DNA from: an uncultured Eubacteriales bacterium
GTDB taxonomy: Bacteria > Bacillota > Clostridia > Christensenellales > Aristaeellaceae
Reading direction: 5' to 3'
Assembly: GCA_902793325.1 (NCBI GenBank)
Contig: CADBCY010000017.1
Span: 16,835 to 80,834 of the forward strand
DNA: 64,000 bases
This document shows, piece after piece, positions 34,034-44,182 of this stretch. The notes under the pieces are model-generated. The model was not told where the DNA came from. It ran no database searches and saw only the letters and a list, made by a program, of their open reading frames with translations. A program made the translations under genes and the position numbers. Every line of letters begins with the position of its first letter. Within the stretch, counting starts at the first letter, position 1.

Positions 34034-35019
34034 CTATTTGGACGAATCGTCCTCATTTACGCGCCTGTTGCAGGCGGCAAAATGACCGGGGGTGTATTCC
34101 GTCAGCTCCGGACGGGCGTGCGCGCAGCGGTCGACGGCGTAGGGACAGCTCTCGCAGAGTATGCAGGCGTCCGGCCGCTGCGAGGCCAGCGTCTTTTCCT
34201 CGGTGAGCGCGCTCCTGCGCTTGTCGCTGCGCCGGTTGGGATCGAGCGCCGGGACGAACTGCTCCAGGTTGATCGTATAGGGATGGATCGGGTGCTCCAG
34301 CACGTCGTCCGCGGCGCCGATCTCCACGAGCCGGCCCATGTACATCACCGCGATGCGGTCGGCGATGTAGCGGATGACGTTGATGTCGTGGGTGATGACG
34401 AGGTAGGTCAGGTGGTACTCCTCCTGCAGATCCAGCAGCAGGTTCAGCACCTGGGCCTGCACCGAGATGTCCAGCGCGCTGGTGGGCTCGTCCAGGATCA
34501 TGATGCGCGGGTCGAGCACCATGGCGCGCGCGATGGCGATGCGCTGCTGCTGGCCGCCGGAGAGCTGGTGGGGATAGGCGCGCAGGTAGCTGGCGTCCAG
34601 CTTGACCTTTTCCAGCGCCTCCGCCGCCTTCCTGCGGGCCTCGGCTTTCTTCATACCGCGTATGACGAGCGGGCGGATGATGGAGCTCTCCACCGTCTGA
34701 CGGGGGTTCAGGTTGGCCGCCGGGTCCTGGAACACCACCGCGACGTCCTCGCGCATCTTCCGCAGCTCGGCGCGCCGCACCGATACGATGTCGCGGCCGT
34801 TGACCTGCGCGACGCCCTCCGTGGCCGGCGTCAGCCCGAGCAGCACGCGCGCCAGCGTCGTCTTGCCGCTGCCGCTCTCGCCGATGAGGCCGACGATCTC
34901 GCCCTCGCGGATGTCCAGGGACACGCGGTCCACGGCGTTTACGTACCGCGCGCTGCGCCGGAACAGCCCCGGCGCGATCTGGAAGCGCTTCGTGAGATCC
35001 TGCGTGTGTATGACGACGC

Positions 35020-35023
<4 letters not shown>
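34034..35023 (-). CDS. oppF: Oligopeptide ABC transporter ATP-binding protein
   Basis: 329 residues. Walker [10 protein letters not shown] (about 48), signature [14 protein letters not shown] (about 160), Walker [13 protein letters not shown] (about 180) and H-loop VITHD. A C-terminal cysteine-rich oligo_HPY segment ([14 protein letters not shown]) may bind an Fe-S cluster as in related transporters. The ATG at 35023 has GGAGGTG upstream and overlaps the oppD stop by 4 bases. Partner of oppD in powering the importer. Confidence 0.95.
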
Positions 35024-35988
<965 letters not shown>

Positions 35989-36079
35989 TGCCCGTCACCT
36001 CCGCATAAACCGATATCAGTGGTTGGATTGTGCCCTTCCCCCGCTCCGCCCCGCCGGGACCGGGCGGGAGCCGCCTTCG

Positions 36080-36913
36080 TCACACCTTCAGCCTGGGGTC
36101 CAGCATGTCGCGCAGGCCCTCGCCGAAGAGGTTGAACGCGAACACCGTGAACACCAGCGCCAGCCCGGGGAACACCGCCAGCCACGGCGCCGTCGTGATG
36201 AAGCGGAAGCTCGCGGAGAGCGCCAGGCCCCAGTCGGGCGACGGCGGCTGCGCCCCCATGCCCAGGAAGGACAGCGCCGTGGTGGACATGATGGTCTGCG
36301 GGATGGAGAGCGACGCCAGCACGATGATGGAGGGCATGACGTTCGGCAGGATGTAGCGCAGCAGTATGGCGCTGTCGCGCTCGTTGAAGGCCACCGCCGT
36401 CTCCACGAAGGCCATGCCGCGGAGCGCCTGCGTCTTGGCGCGCACGATGCGCGTATACTGCGCCCAACTGACGAGCGCCGTGGCGATAATCACGTTGTCC
36501 AGGCCCTTGCCGATCATGGTGATCACCGCCATGGTCAGCACGATCGGCGGCACGCACCAGGTCAGGTCGCCCACGAAGGTCACCGCGTGGTCCACCACGC
36601 CGCCGTAGTAGCCGGCGATCAGCCCCAGCGTGATGCCAATGCCCATCTCGATAATCATCGCCAGCAGGGCGACGCGCAGCGCGGGCTGGGCGCCGTAGAT
36701 GACGCGGCTGAGCATGTCGCGCCCGAAGTCGTCCGTGCCGAAGGGATAGGCCGCGCACGGGGGCTTCATCTTGTCCAGCAGGTGCGCCTCGTTGTAGGGA
36801 TAGGGCGCGATCAGGCCCGCGAACAGCGCCATGACGACCACGATCAGCACCATGATGCCGCCGACGAGCAGGTTTTTGTTGCGCGCCAGCGCGCGGAGCG
36901 TCTTTTTCATCAT
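36080..36913 (-). CDS. oppC: Oligopeptide ABC transporter permease
   Basis: 277 residues, six membrane helices predicted. The N-terminal OppC_N segment and the PFGTDDFGRDMLSRVIYG motif (about residue 62) are diagnostic. The permease EAA-type loop lies near FVETAVAFNERDSAILLRYILP. The start MMKKTLRAL at 36913 is preceded by GGAGG, and it overlaps the oppB stop (ATGATG/TGA). Confidence 0.94.
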   Translation of the reverse strand: MMKKTLRALARNKNLLVGGIMVLIVVVMALFAGLIAPYPYNEAHLLDKMKPPCAAYPFGTDDFGRDMLSRVIYGAQPALRVALLAMIIEMGIGITLGLIAGYYGGVVDHAVTFVGDLTWCVPPIVLTMAVITMIGKGLDNVIIATALVSWAQYTRIVRAKTQALRGMAFVETAVAFNERDSAILLRYILPNVMPSIIVLASLSIPQTIMSTTALSFLGMGAQPPSPDWGLALSASFRFITTAPWLAVFPGLALVFTVFAFNLFGEGLRDMLDPRLKV

Positions 36914-37845
36914 TCTCCGCCTCCCATCGAAGCGCGGATGCGCGGGTCCAGTATGGCGGTGATGATGTCGCTCATCAGGTTGCAGATCACCGTGAGCACG
37001 GCGATCAGCAGCACGCAGGCCTGCACCACGGCGAAGTCCTGGTTCAGTATGGCCTGGGTGAGCAGCGAGCCCATGCCGGGGATGACGAATATGTTCTCGA
37101 TGATCACCGCGCCGCCGATCAGCCAGGGAATGCTCATGAACACGACGACGGTCACCAGGATCAGCGCGTTGCGCAGCACGTGGCGGACCATGACGCTGCG
37201 GTGCGGCAGGCCCTTTGCGTAGGCGGTGAGGACGTATTTCTCGCGCAGCACGTCCAGCACCTCGGTCTTGGTCATGCGGATGGAGGACGCGGTCCAGCCC
37301 ATCACCATCGCCGCGATGGGCAGCACGTAGTTCGACGGCGACCCGAAGCCGCTGATGGGCAGCCACTTGAGCGTCACGCCGAAGATCAGGATCAGCATGA
37401 CCGCGGTCCAGAAGGACGGTATGGCCGCGAAGAACAGCGACAGGCTCATCACGATCCGGTCGAACAGCGAATCCTTCTTGTACGCCGACAACAGCCCCAG
37501 CGGCACGGCGATGACGAGCTCCAGCAGCATCGCGATGCCGCACAGCTCCAGCGTCACGGGGATGCGCGCCTGGAAGAGCTTGCTCACCGGCTGGCGCATG
37601 CGGATCGACGTGCCGAAGTCGCCGTGCAGTATGCCGCCCAGCCAGTTGAAGTACTGCTCGGGCAGGGGCTTGTCGAAGCCGTACTGGACGCGCATGGCCT
37701 CCTTCTTCGAGGCGTCCACCTTGCGGTCCATCATCAGGTCCACCGGGTCCCCGGGCATCATGTGCAGCATCAGGAAGACCAGCACGGACACGGTGAATAT
37801 CATCAGCAGCCCCTGCAGGAGCTTCTTTATGCAATACCTTCCCAT
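36910..37845 (-). CDS. oppB: Oligopeptide ABC transporter permease
   Basis: 311 residues, six membrane helices. Typical N terminus KLLQGLLMIFTVSVLVFLMLH, the conserved GDFGTSIRMRQPV (about 75-87) and the EAA loop VLTAYAKGLPHRSVMVRHVLRNAL (here only partly quoted by family; about residue 205-225). It is the first gene of the operon oppBCDF-oppA-M14 peptidase. AAGGAGG precedes the ATG. Confidence 0.94.
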   Translation of the reverse strand: MGRYCIKKLLQGLLMIFTVSVLVFLMLHMMPGDPVDLMMDRKVDASKKEAMRVQYGFDKPLPEQYFNWLGGILHGDFGTSIRMRQPVSKLFQARIPVTLELCGIAMLLELVIAVPLGLLSAYKKDSLFDRIVMSLSLFFAAIPSFWTAVMLILIFGVTLKWLPISGFGSPSNYVLPIAAMVMGWTASSIRMTKTEVLDVLREKYVLTAYAKGLPHRSVMVRHVLRNALILVTVVVFMSIPWLIGGAVIIENIFVIPGMGSLLTQAILNQDFAVVQACVLLIAVLTVICNLMSDIITAILDPRIRASMGGGE

Positions 37846-37883
37846 ACCGTCCTCCTTCTCGGGTGCAGACAGGCACCGGTACT

Positions 37884-37894
37884 ATGATACCACA
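37884..37894 (-). promoter_or_regulatory. Extended -10 promoter of the opp operon
   Basis: Minus strand TGTGG directly followed by TATCAT (37884-37889). There is no good -35, as expected for extended -10 promoters. About 40 bases before oppB. Confidence 0.5.
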
Positions 37895-37983
37895 TATCGG
37901 CTGATTTTCGCGCAATATTATGTTAAATGGATTAATAGTTTATTAACAGCGGTGCGAAACCGGTTCCCCCGCGCGGCCGGATA

Positions 37984-37992
37984 TGGTAGAAT
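37984..37992 (+). promoter_or_regulatory. Extended -10 promoter of the M42 peptidase
   Basis: TGG followed by TAGAAT (37987-37992), with only a weak -35; 36 bases before the ATG. Confidence 0.45.
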
Positions 37993-38028
37993 AGGGGATG
38001 GAACACGCATGGAAACGGAGGGAACGCC

Positions 38029-39096
38029 ATGGATCAAGCGCTGCTCATCCGGCTGCTGGAGGCCGTAACCGTCAGCGGCAACGAGGAAGCCGGCCAGGAA
38101 ATCGCGCTGGAATACGGCAAATGCTTCGCCCACGCGCAGCGGACCGACGCGGTCGGGAACGCCTTCTCGGTGGTCAACCCGGACGCGGCGCGCCGGGTGC
38201 TGCTGTGCGCGCACATGGACGAGATCGGCTTTCGCGTCACGCACATCTGCGAGGACGGCATGCTCCGGGTGCAGAAGGCGGGCGGCGTGCGCGCCGGGCT
38301 CTACGTGGGCAGCCCCATGCAGGTCGTCCACGAATGCGTCGAGGACGGGCGCGCGGTGCGCCGCAGGGTGTGCGGCGTCGGGGTGGTCACGGATGAGCTC
38401 CTCAAGAAGGGCGACGTGGCGGACGGCGACCTGTTCATCGACATCGGCGCCGCCAATCGCGCGGAGGCCGCCGCCGTGGTGTCCGTGGGCGATTCCGCCT
38501 GCGCCGACACGCGCGTGCGGGAGCTGCTGAACCGCCGCGTCACCGCGCGCGCCCTGGACGACAAGGCCGGCGCGTTCGTCATCCTGGAGGCCGCGAGGCT
38601 CGCCGCCGGGCGCGGGGCGTCGTGCGGCATCGTCGTCAACACCTGCGCCGGGGAAGAGACCACCGGCCGCGGCGCGTACTTCGCAGGCGCGCAAACGCGC
38701 CCGGACTGCGCCGTCGTGGTGGACGTCACCTGGGCGTCCGACTGCCCCGGCGGCGACCCCGGGAGCAACGGCGAGGTGCGGCTCGGCGGCGGCCCGGTGC
38801 TCTGCCACAGCGGCATGGTCGACAAGCGCATGAACCGGCGGCTGGCGCAGATCGCCGCGGAGAAGGGCATTTCGCTGCAGTACGAGGTCGCGGCCGGGCG
38901 CACGTACACCGACGGCGACACGCTTCTAAAGACCGGCCCGGGCGTGCCGGTGGCCCTGGTGAGCATCCCGCTCCGGTACATGCATTCCTCGGTGGAAATC
39001 GCCAGCCTGGACGACCTTCAGGCGTGCATCGAGTTGATCGCGGAATTCCTGCTGCGCATGGACGGCGGCTTCGACGACCCGGCGCCCATGCCGTAA
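38029..39096 (+). CDS. M42-family metallo-aminopeptidase
   Basis: 355 residues, cytoplasmic. Dinuclear metal ligands by family motif: LLCAHMDEIGF (about 58-68), RALDDKAGAF (about 180), AGEETTGRGA (about 213), VVVDVTWASD (about 232) and RYMHSSVEIA (about 323). These enzymes remove N-terminal residues from peptides (glutamyl or deblocking aminopeptidases) and often form large tetrahedral assemblies. It is divergent from the opp operon, which fits a joint peptide-use function. Confidence 0.93.
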   Translation: MDQALLIRLLEAVTVSGNEEAGQEIALEYGKCFAHAQRTDAVGNAFSVVNPDAARRVLLCAHMDEIGFRVTHICEDGMLRVQKAGGVRAGLYVGSPMQVVHECVEDGRAVRRRVCGVGVVTDELLKKGDVADGDLFIDIGAANRAEAAAVVSVGDSACADTRVRELLNRRVTARALDDKAGAFVILEAARLAAGRGASCGIVVNTCAGEETTGRGAYFAGAQTRPDCAVVVDVTWASDCPGGDPGSNGEVRLGGGPVLCHSGMVDKRMNRRLAQIAAEKGISLQYEVAAGRTYTDGDTLLKTGPGVPVALVSIPLRYMHSSVEIASLDDLQACIELIAEFLLRMDGGFDDPAPMP

Positions 39097-39136
39097 TCTC
39101 CCCGACCGCCAAAGCGATAAACCGGATGACTCCCTG

Positions 39137-39345
39137 TGAACAGCACCCCAAGTGTTAGACAGTATGGCATACTACTAACAAAAGGGGTGTTGTTTTATGG
39201 CAAAAGGGATACCGAACAGGGAATACCAAGGAGAATTCAAGCAACGGGTTATAGAGGCGATGTAGCAAGAGAAACTGAGCCACAGAGAAGCGACACGACA
39301 ATTTGATGTATCGAGCGACACACGAGTTGCGTCGTGGGGGTTTTG
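39137..39345 (+). mobile_element. IS3-family (IS150-like) insertion sequence remnant, 5' end only
   Basis: The left end TGAACAGCACCCC (39137-39149) matches IS150-type terminal repeats, and a mirrored copy GGGGTGTTGTT follows at 39184. From 39197 a frame reads MAKGIPNREYQGEFKQRV, the N terminus of an IS3-type OrfA helix-turn-helix, interrupted by an in-frame TAG at 39263-39265, then SHREATRQFDVSS. Homology stops near 39340. No OrfB, right end or target repeat is visible, and 39346-39428 holds nothing recognisable. It is a dead fragment, lower in GC than its surroundings. Confidence 0.8.
39197..39343 (+). pseudogene. Truncated transposase OrfA (IS3 family) with in-frame stop
   Basis: About 49 codons remain of a protein usually near 100 residues. 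The stop replaces codon 23. The helix-turn-helix region (EFKQRVIEAM ... REATRQFDVSS) is still readable on both sides of the stop. Confidence 0.78.
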
Positions 39346-39428
39346 GGTTCACTTCACGCCGTTTTTCTGTGCATTTTTCGCCCGGTCCCGCCGATTCGAT
39401 GCCCATTCCACGCGCGTTCGCGGTCGGG

Positions 39429-41369
39429 TTACGGCCCTTTGGGGAGCGAGAGCGCGCCGTCCCAGGTCGCGAAGGGGCCGGGCAGGGTGGCATCGCCCCG
39501 CTCGGCGCCGAACAGGTCGGCGGGCACCTCGGGCAGCGCGGCCACGGGGGCGACCTGCTTCGGGTCGCGGATCAGCGCCAGCCTTCGAAGCTGGGCGGGC
39601 AGGCCGATCGGCGCGTACGCGCTCTCGCGGATGCGCAGCGCGCCGCCCTCGTCCGGCTCGATGTCGAACCAGCCGTTCTGGCCGGTCAGGTCAAAGCCGC
39701 AGAACTCCCGCCAGGCGGGCAGGTTCAGGCAGACCTCCGGCTCGGGGTACATCACCCGCAGGTAGCCGCCGCGCATGCGCACGTAGAGGTTGCCCTCGGC
39801 GGCGTTGTCGGCGGTGGGAAACACGATGGCGGCCTCGCCGCAGTCGTAGAAGATGTTGTTCAGCACGCGCGCCCGCCGGGACGTGCCGCCGCGATCCGCG
39901 TGGCCCATGCGGAAGGGCACGGGCTTGGCGTAGTAGCCGCTGTGGCGGCACCGTGCGATCAGGTTGTGGGCGATGACCAGCCGGTCGGTGCCCTCGCCGT
40001 ACACGCCGTAGCCGTTCACGGCCTCGCCCTCCCGCAGCTTGTACCAGCCGGAGGAGCCCGGCTCTTCCGGCACCCGCGCCGGGTCGAAGCGGCCCTCGAC
40101 GCCCCAGATGACGTTGTTGTCGATCAGGTTCACGCCGTCCCGGGTGCACTCGATGAAGATGGCCTCGCGCTGCTCGATGCCGTTCAGGAACAGGTTGCCG
40201 GTGATGCGGTTGTTCTCGTTGCCGCAGTCCAGCCACAGGTGGTCGGCCCGCAGCGTGTCGCGGATGACGTTGCGCCGGATGAGGCCGTCCACGCTGTGGT
40301 GCAGCTTGATGCCGCCCGCCTCCCAGGAGAGCTCCATCCGCTGCCAGTTCGTACCCTGGATCAGGTTGTCCTCGATCAGCATGTGCGCCGCGAACAGCCC
40401 GGCGATGCCGCACACGCCCGCGTCCCGCACGGTGCAGCGCCGCACGACGCTGTAGCCGATCAACTGGCCCTCGATGGGCTCGTGGTGCCAGCACTCGTTG
40501 CCCACGTCGATGCCCACGCCGTTTGACCAGTTGACCTCGCAGTCCTCGATGATCCAGTGGTGCCCGCGGTAGCAGGAGATGGCGCCCCTCTGCGGCACCG
40601 GCGCGCCGGTGGCGGCGTGCTCGCAGATCAGCCCGCTGACGCGGATGTAGGACAGGAACGGCACCTCCGGCGCGAAGCACTGTTCCCGCACGGTGACCTC
40701 GATCACGTGGCGGTCCGGGCTGTCGTCCCCCGGCAGGCGGAAGTGCACGCGCTGGCCGTTGTGCTCCACCCAGTAGGTGCCCTCCTCCTCCGCCAGCCGG
40801 CAGTACAGCGGCACCTGCCGCAGCGGCCTGCCGTCGCAGAACACGCAGCCGCGGCGGTTCAGGTAGGGCGTCATGTCCGTCTTGTCGTACTCGATGAACA
40901 GCCGGTCGTGGAGGATGTTCACCGCGCAGAAGGGATTGTACCCCCTGAACAGCTCCGGGTCCAGCGCGTACTGCCACACGCGCACGCCGGACACGTCCCG
41001 CGCCCGTCCCGGCCCGGGCTGAAGGCGCCAGCCCGTGCTCGGCGCAAAGTCGGACACCCGCTCGGACGCCCGCAGGATCACCGGGCCGTCGCCGTAGGCC
41101 TCGTAGGCGATCATGCGGTCGGGGCCGTCGCCGCCCCGGACCGGGCGCACGCACTCCCGGTACAGGCCCGCGCGGATGCGCACCCGCGTGCCCGGCTCCG
41201 CGCGCCGCGCGGCGGCGCCGATGGTCTTCAGCGGCGCGGCGGCGGTGCCGTCGTTGGCGTCGGAGGCGTTCGGGGCGTTCCCGTCCACGATCAGCTCGCG
41301 ATCAAAGGCGCAGGGCCGCTCCCAGAAGTCGAAGGACCTGCCGTCGGGCAGGATGGCGGATCGATCCAT
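39429..41369 (-). CDS. Right-handed parallel beta-helix protein (pectate-lyase-like superfamily)
   Basis: 646 residues with no signal peptide. The N-terminal DUF1565-like start (VDGNAPNASDANDGTAAAPL, then TIGAAAR) and repeating short strands with Asn/Asp/Gly turns (IIEDCEVNWSNGVG; IEDNLIQGTN; IRRNVIRDTLRADHLW; ITGNLFLNGIEQ) mark a parallel beta-helix of about 12 turns, as in polysaccharide lyases and GH28/GH141-type enzymes. Catalytic residues cannot be assigned. It is downstream of a sugar ABC importer but behind a terminator. Being cytoplasmic, it would act on imported oligosaccharides. Confidence 0.75.
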   Translation of the reverse strand: MDRSAILPDGRSFDFWERPCAFDRELIVDGNAPNASDANDGTAAAPLKTIGAAARRAEPGTRVRIRAGLYRECVRPVRGGDGPDRMIAYEAYGDGPVILRASERVSDFAPSTGWRLQPGPGRARDVSGVRVWQYALDPELFRGYNPFCAVNILHDRLFIEYDKTDMTPYLNRRGCVFCDGRPLRQVPLYCRLAEEEGTYWVEHNGQRVHFRLPGDDSPDRHVIEVTVREQCFAPEVPFLSYIRVSGLICEHAATGAPVPQRGAISCYRGHHWIIEDCEVNWSNGVGIDVGNECWHHEPIEGQLIGYSVVRRCTVRDAGVCGIAGLFAAHMLIEDNLIQGTNWQRMELSWEAGGIKLHHSVDGLIRRNVIRDTLRADHLWLDCGNENNRITGNLFLNGIEQREAIFIECTRDGVNLIDNNVIWGVEGRFDPARVPEEPGSSGWYKLREGEAVNGYGVYGEGTDRLVIAHNLIARCRHSGYYAKPVPFRMGHADRGGTSRRARVLNNIFYDCGEAAIVFPTADNAAEGNLYVRMRGGYLRVMYPEPEVCLNLPAWREFCGFDLTGQNGWFDIEPDEGGALRIRESAYAPIGLPAQLRRLALIRDPKQVAPVAALPEVPADLFGAERGDATLPGPFATWDGALSLPKGP

Positions 41370-41397
41370 GTCGTCACCCCATTCGATCGGATGATTT

Positions 41398-41428
41398 CAA
41401 AAGTGGGCGCCTCACGGGAGGCGCCCAC
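41398..41428 (-). terminator. Terminator of the lplBC-SBP operon
   Basis: Minus strand: an 11-bp stem (41418-41428 with 41403-41413), a 4-base loop and a TTTTG tail. The perfect palindrome CCGGTTATAACCGG (41438-41451) lies just upstream of it. Confidence 0.85.
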
Positions 41429-41478
41429 GGGTTATATCCGGTTATAACCGGAAAATTGCGTCAGTGACTGGCGTCCGC

Positions 41479-43164
41479 TCACTCCGCGGCGCTCTCGGCG
41501 ACGGCCACCTTGGCGTCGACCTCGGCCTGGTAGTTGGCGCAGTCAAAGGCGTACAGGTCCTTGTAGCCGAAGCCGTCCATCTGCTCGACCATCTTGTCCC
41601 ACAGCATCTCGAACTCGTCGTCGTCCTCGGCGAAGATCAGCTGCCAGGTGAACTGGCAAAGCTGCTTGTTCACGTCCACGCGCAGGGAGGCGATGTCGTT
41701 GGTGTCCGGCTCGGGCGTGAAGTCCACGCTGGGGCTGGCCAGGAGCTGGTTGTTCTTCTTCATGTAGTCCACGGAATCCTCGGCGTCGAAGGTCTCCTGC
41801 CATTCCTTCTTCATGTCGGTCATGGTCATGTCCTTATAGGACTGCCAGAACTTCTGGGCGTAGCGCTCGCCGGTGAGGGGATTGACGCAGATGGAGGAAG
41901 CGATCCACTGGTTGATGGCGTTGTTGCCGTCGTTGTAGCCGCCGCCGCCGTACTCTTCCGGCACGGGCAGGTTGTCCATCAGGGCGTTGTCCTTGTAGGG
42001 GACGAACTTGCCGTCGGCGCCGACGGTGTAGTTCAGGCCCTCGATGCCCGCGTGCTGGAAGGTGCAGCCTTCGGGGCTGGCGTACCAGTCGAGGAACTCC
42101 ATGATGCGGTCGTACTTCTCGCCCTCGACCTTGGAGCCGATGCCGAACATGCGGTCAGAGCCGTAGTAGCGGTCGGCGTCCGCGTAGTAGAGCTGGTCGC
42201 CCACGGGGACGAAGATGAAGGCGGTGCCGTCGTTCAGGCGGTCCACGCTGTTCCAGAAGCCGACCTCCCAGCTATACCACATCAGGTCGGCGCGGCCGGT
42301 GGACAGCTTGTTCATGACGGAGTTCCAGTCCTGCTCGCCGGACTCGGGATCCACCAGGCCCATCTGGTTGGCCTTGTTCAGGAACTTGGTGATCTTGTAG
42401 TAGGCGTTGTCGCGGTTGTAGATCTCGGAGAAGGTGTTGTCGGGCTTCAGGATGGCGCTCTGCTTGATCTTCTCGCCGTACCAGGTGGTCAGCTGCACCA
42501 CGTTGGCGATGCCGATCATGTTGTCGTTGCCGTCCCAGTCGGCCCACAGCGTGAAGGGATAGGCGGGGTCGCCGGCGTCGTTGGTGGGATGGATCTCATG
42601 GATCTTGGCCAGCGCGTCCAGCAGGTCGTCCAGCGTCTCCAGCTTCGGGCGGCCGATCTGGGTGTACAGATCCCAGCGGAGCATCGGGGAGGAGTAGATC
42701 ACGTCGTCGGTCAGGGACACGGGAGAGGTATCGGTCATCTCGGAGGGGATGCCGTAGTACACGCCTTCCTGCCCGGTCAGGCCCTTGTTGTACACGTCGA
42801 TCTGGTCCTTGAAGCGCATGATGTTCTCGCACTCGGGCAGCTTGTCGCTGATGTCGCGGACCAGGCCGGCCTGCAGCAGATCGGAGAAGTCCTTCTTGTC
42901 GACGATCACGATGTCGCCCAGGTTGCCTTCCTCGGCGCGGGTGGCGTACAGCTCGTTGCCGGCCACCTGCGGGGCGATGATGTTCAGCTCCAGATTAAAA
43001 CGATCCTTCACCACCTTGGCGAACCAGCCGGACTGGACGCCATGGTAGTTGGCGGCGGCATCGTAGATGTCAATGGTGAGAGGCGCTTCCTCAGCCAGCG
43101 CGCTGAACAGCCCCATGGACAGGACCATGGCGCAGACCAGCAGGATAGACAGTAACCGTTTCAT
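41479..43164 (-). CDS. Carbohydrate ABC transporter substrate-binding protein (LplA-type, family 1)
   Basis: 561 residues, the large size typical of LplA/DUF3502-type receptors that work with LplB and LplC. Signal peptide 1-24 (SALA-EE). The only cysteine (residue 11, LLVC) does not fit a lipobox, so it appears non-lipidated. Tryptophan- and tyrosine-rich binding region near WADWDGNDNM and LMWYSWEVGF. It follows both permease genes in one operon and should bind an oligosaccharide or glycan fragment; ligand unknown. Confidence 0.88.
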   Translation of the reverse strand: MKRLLSILLVCAMVLSMGLFSALAEEAPLTIDIYDAAANYHGVQSGWFAKVVKDRFNLELNIIAPQVAGNELYATRAEEGNLGDIVIVDKKDFSDLLQAGLVRDISDKLPECENIMRFKDQIDVYNKGLTGQEGVYYGIPSEMTDTSPVSLTDDVIYSSPMLRWDLYTQIGRPKLETLDDLLDALAKIHEIHPTNDAGDPAYPFTLWADWDGNDNMIGIANVVQLTTWYGEKIKQSAILKPDNTFSEIYNRDNAYYKITKFLNKANQMGLVDPESGEQDWNSVMNKLSTGRADLMWYSWEVGFWNSVDRLNDGTAFIFVPVGDQLYYADADRYYGSDRMFGIGSKVEGEKYDRIMEFLDWYASPEGCTFQHAGIEGLNYTVGADGKFVPYKDNALMDNLPVPEEYGGGGYNDGNNAINQWIASSICVNPLTGERYAQKFWQSYKDMTMTDMKKEWQETFDAEDSVDYMKKNNQLLASPSVDFTPEPDTNDIASLRVDVNKQLCQFTWQLIFAEDDDEFEMLWDKMVEQMDGFGYKDLYAFDCANYQAEVDAKVAVAESAAE

Positions 43165-43237
43165 AGTAACCCTCCTTTATCATTTTAGGACCCTTGCGGC
43201 CCCAAGGAACGAAGTGGAACGGGCCTTGCGCCCTCGG

Positions 43238-44167
43238 TCAGCCCTTCACCGCGCCGATCATGATGCCCTTGGTGAAGAAGCGCTGGAAGAACGGGTACAC
43301 CAGCATGACCGGCAGCACCACCACGATGGTGACCGTCATGCGGATGGAGGTGGCGGTGGCGGCGTGGGCCAGGCTCGCCGCCAGCTGCGTGGAGGAAGAG
43401 GTGCTGCTGATCAGCGCCTTCAGGCTGCTGGCCTGGTTGATGTACTGGTACAGCACAAATTGCAGCGTGTACAGCTTCTGGTCCTTCATCAACAGCAGCG
43501 TGTCCTGGAAGGAGTTCCACTGGGCCACCGCCGCGAAGATGGCGATGGTGGCGAGGATGGGCTTGATGACGGGCAGCATCACGCGGAAGAAGATGGTCAG
43601 CGTGCCCGCGCCGTCGATCTCCGCGGCGTCCTGCAGCTCCTTGGGCACCGACTCGCAGTAGGTCTTGCAAAGGATGATGTAGAACGGCTGCACGATCGTG
43701 GGCAGGATGTAGCCCCAGAAGTTGTTGGTCAGGCCCAGGCGCTTCATGGTCAGGTACCAGGGGATGACGCCGGCGTTGAAGTACATCGTCACCGCCACGA
43801 AGCGGTACCAGAACTTGCGCTTCCACAGCGTCTCGCGGGTGAACATGTAGCCCAGGAAGCCGGCCACGACCACCGTCAGCGCCGTACCGATCACGGTCCT
43901 CAGCACGGAGATCTTCGCCGCGTCCAGCAGGCCCGGGATGTTGGCCACGCTGACGTAGTTCTTGAAGTGGATCTCCATCGGGTAGAAGATGACCTTGCCG
44001 CGCTCGCTGAGGTTGTTGGCACTGATGGAATTGATGAAGATATAGTAGAACGGGTAGACGCACACGAAGGCGAACAGCGCGTAGATCACGTAGGTGATCA
44101 CGCTGATCAGCCGGTCCCCGAAGCTGCGGTCCATCTGCGGACTCCGCAGGGCTTTCTCTCTGCGCAC
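43238..44167 (-). CDS. lplC: Carbohydrate ABC transporter permease, LplC type
   Basis: 309 residues, six membrane helices, MalG-like. The EAA loop is ELQDAAEIDGAGTLTIFF (about 195-212). The conserved C-terminal GIMIGAVKG matches LplC/YtcP proteins. GTG start at 44167 with GGGAGG upstream. No ATPase gene is in the operon; CUT1 systems of this type usually share an MsmX-type ATPase encoded elsewhere. Confidence 0.9.
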   Translation of the reverse strand: MRREKALRSPQMDRSFGDRLISVITYVIYALFAFVCVYPFYYIFINSISANNLSERGKVIFYPMEIHFKNYVSVANIPGLLDAAKISVLRTVIGTALTVVVAGFLGYMFTRETLWKRKFWYRFVAVTMYFNAGVIPWYLTMKRLGLTNNFWGYILPTIVQPFYIILCKTYCESVPKELQDAAEIDGAGTLTIFFRVMLPVIKPILATIAIFAAVAQWNSFQDTLLLMKDQKLYTLQFVLYQYINQASSLKALISSTSSSTQLAASLAHAATATSIRMTVTIVVVLPVMLVYPFFQRFFTKGIMIGAVKG

Positions 44168-44182
44168 TTGCCTTCCCTCCCC

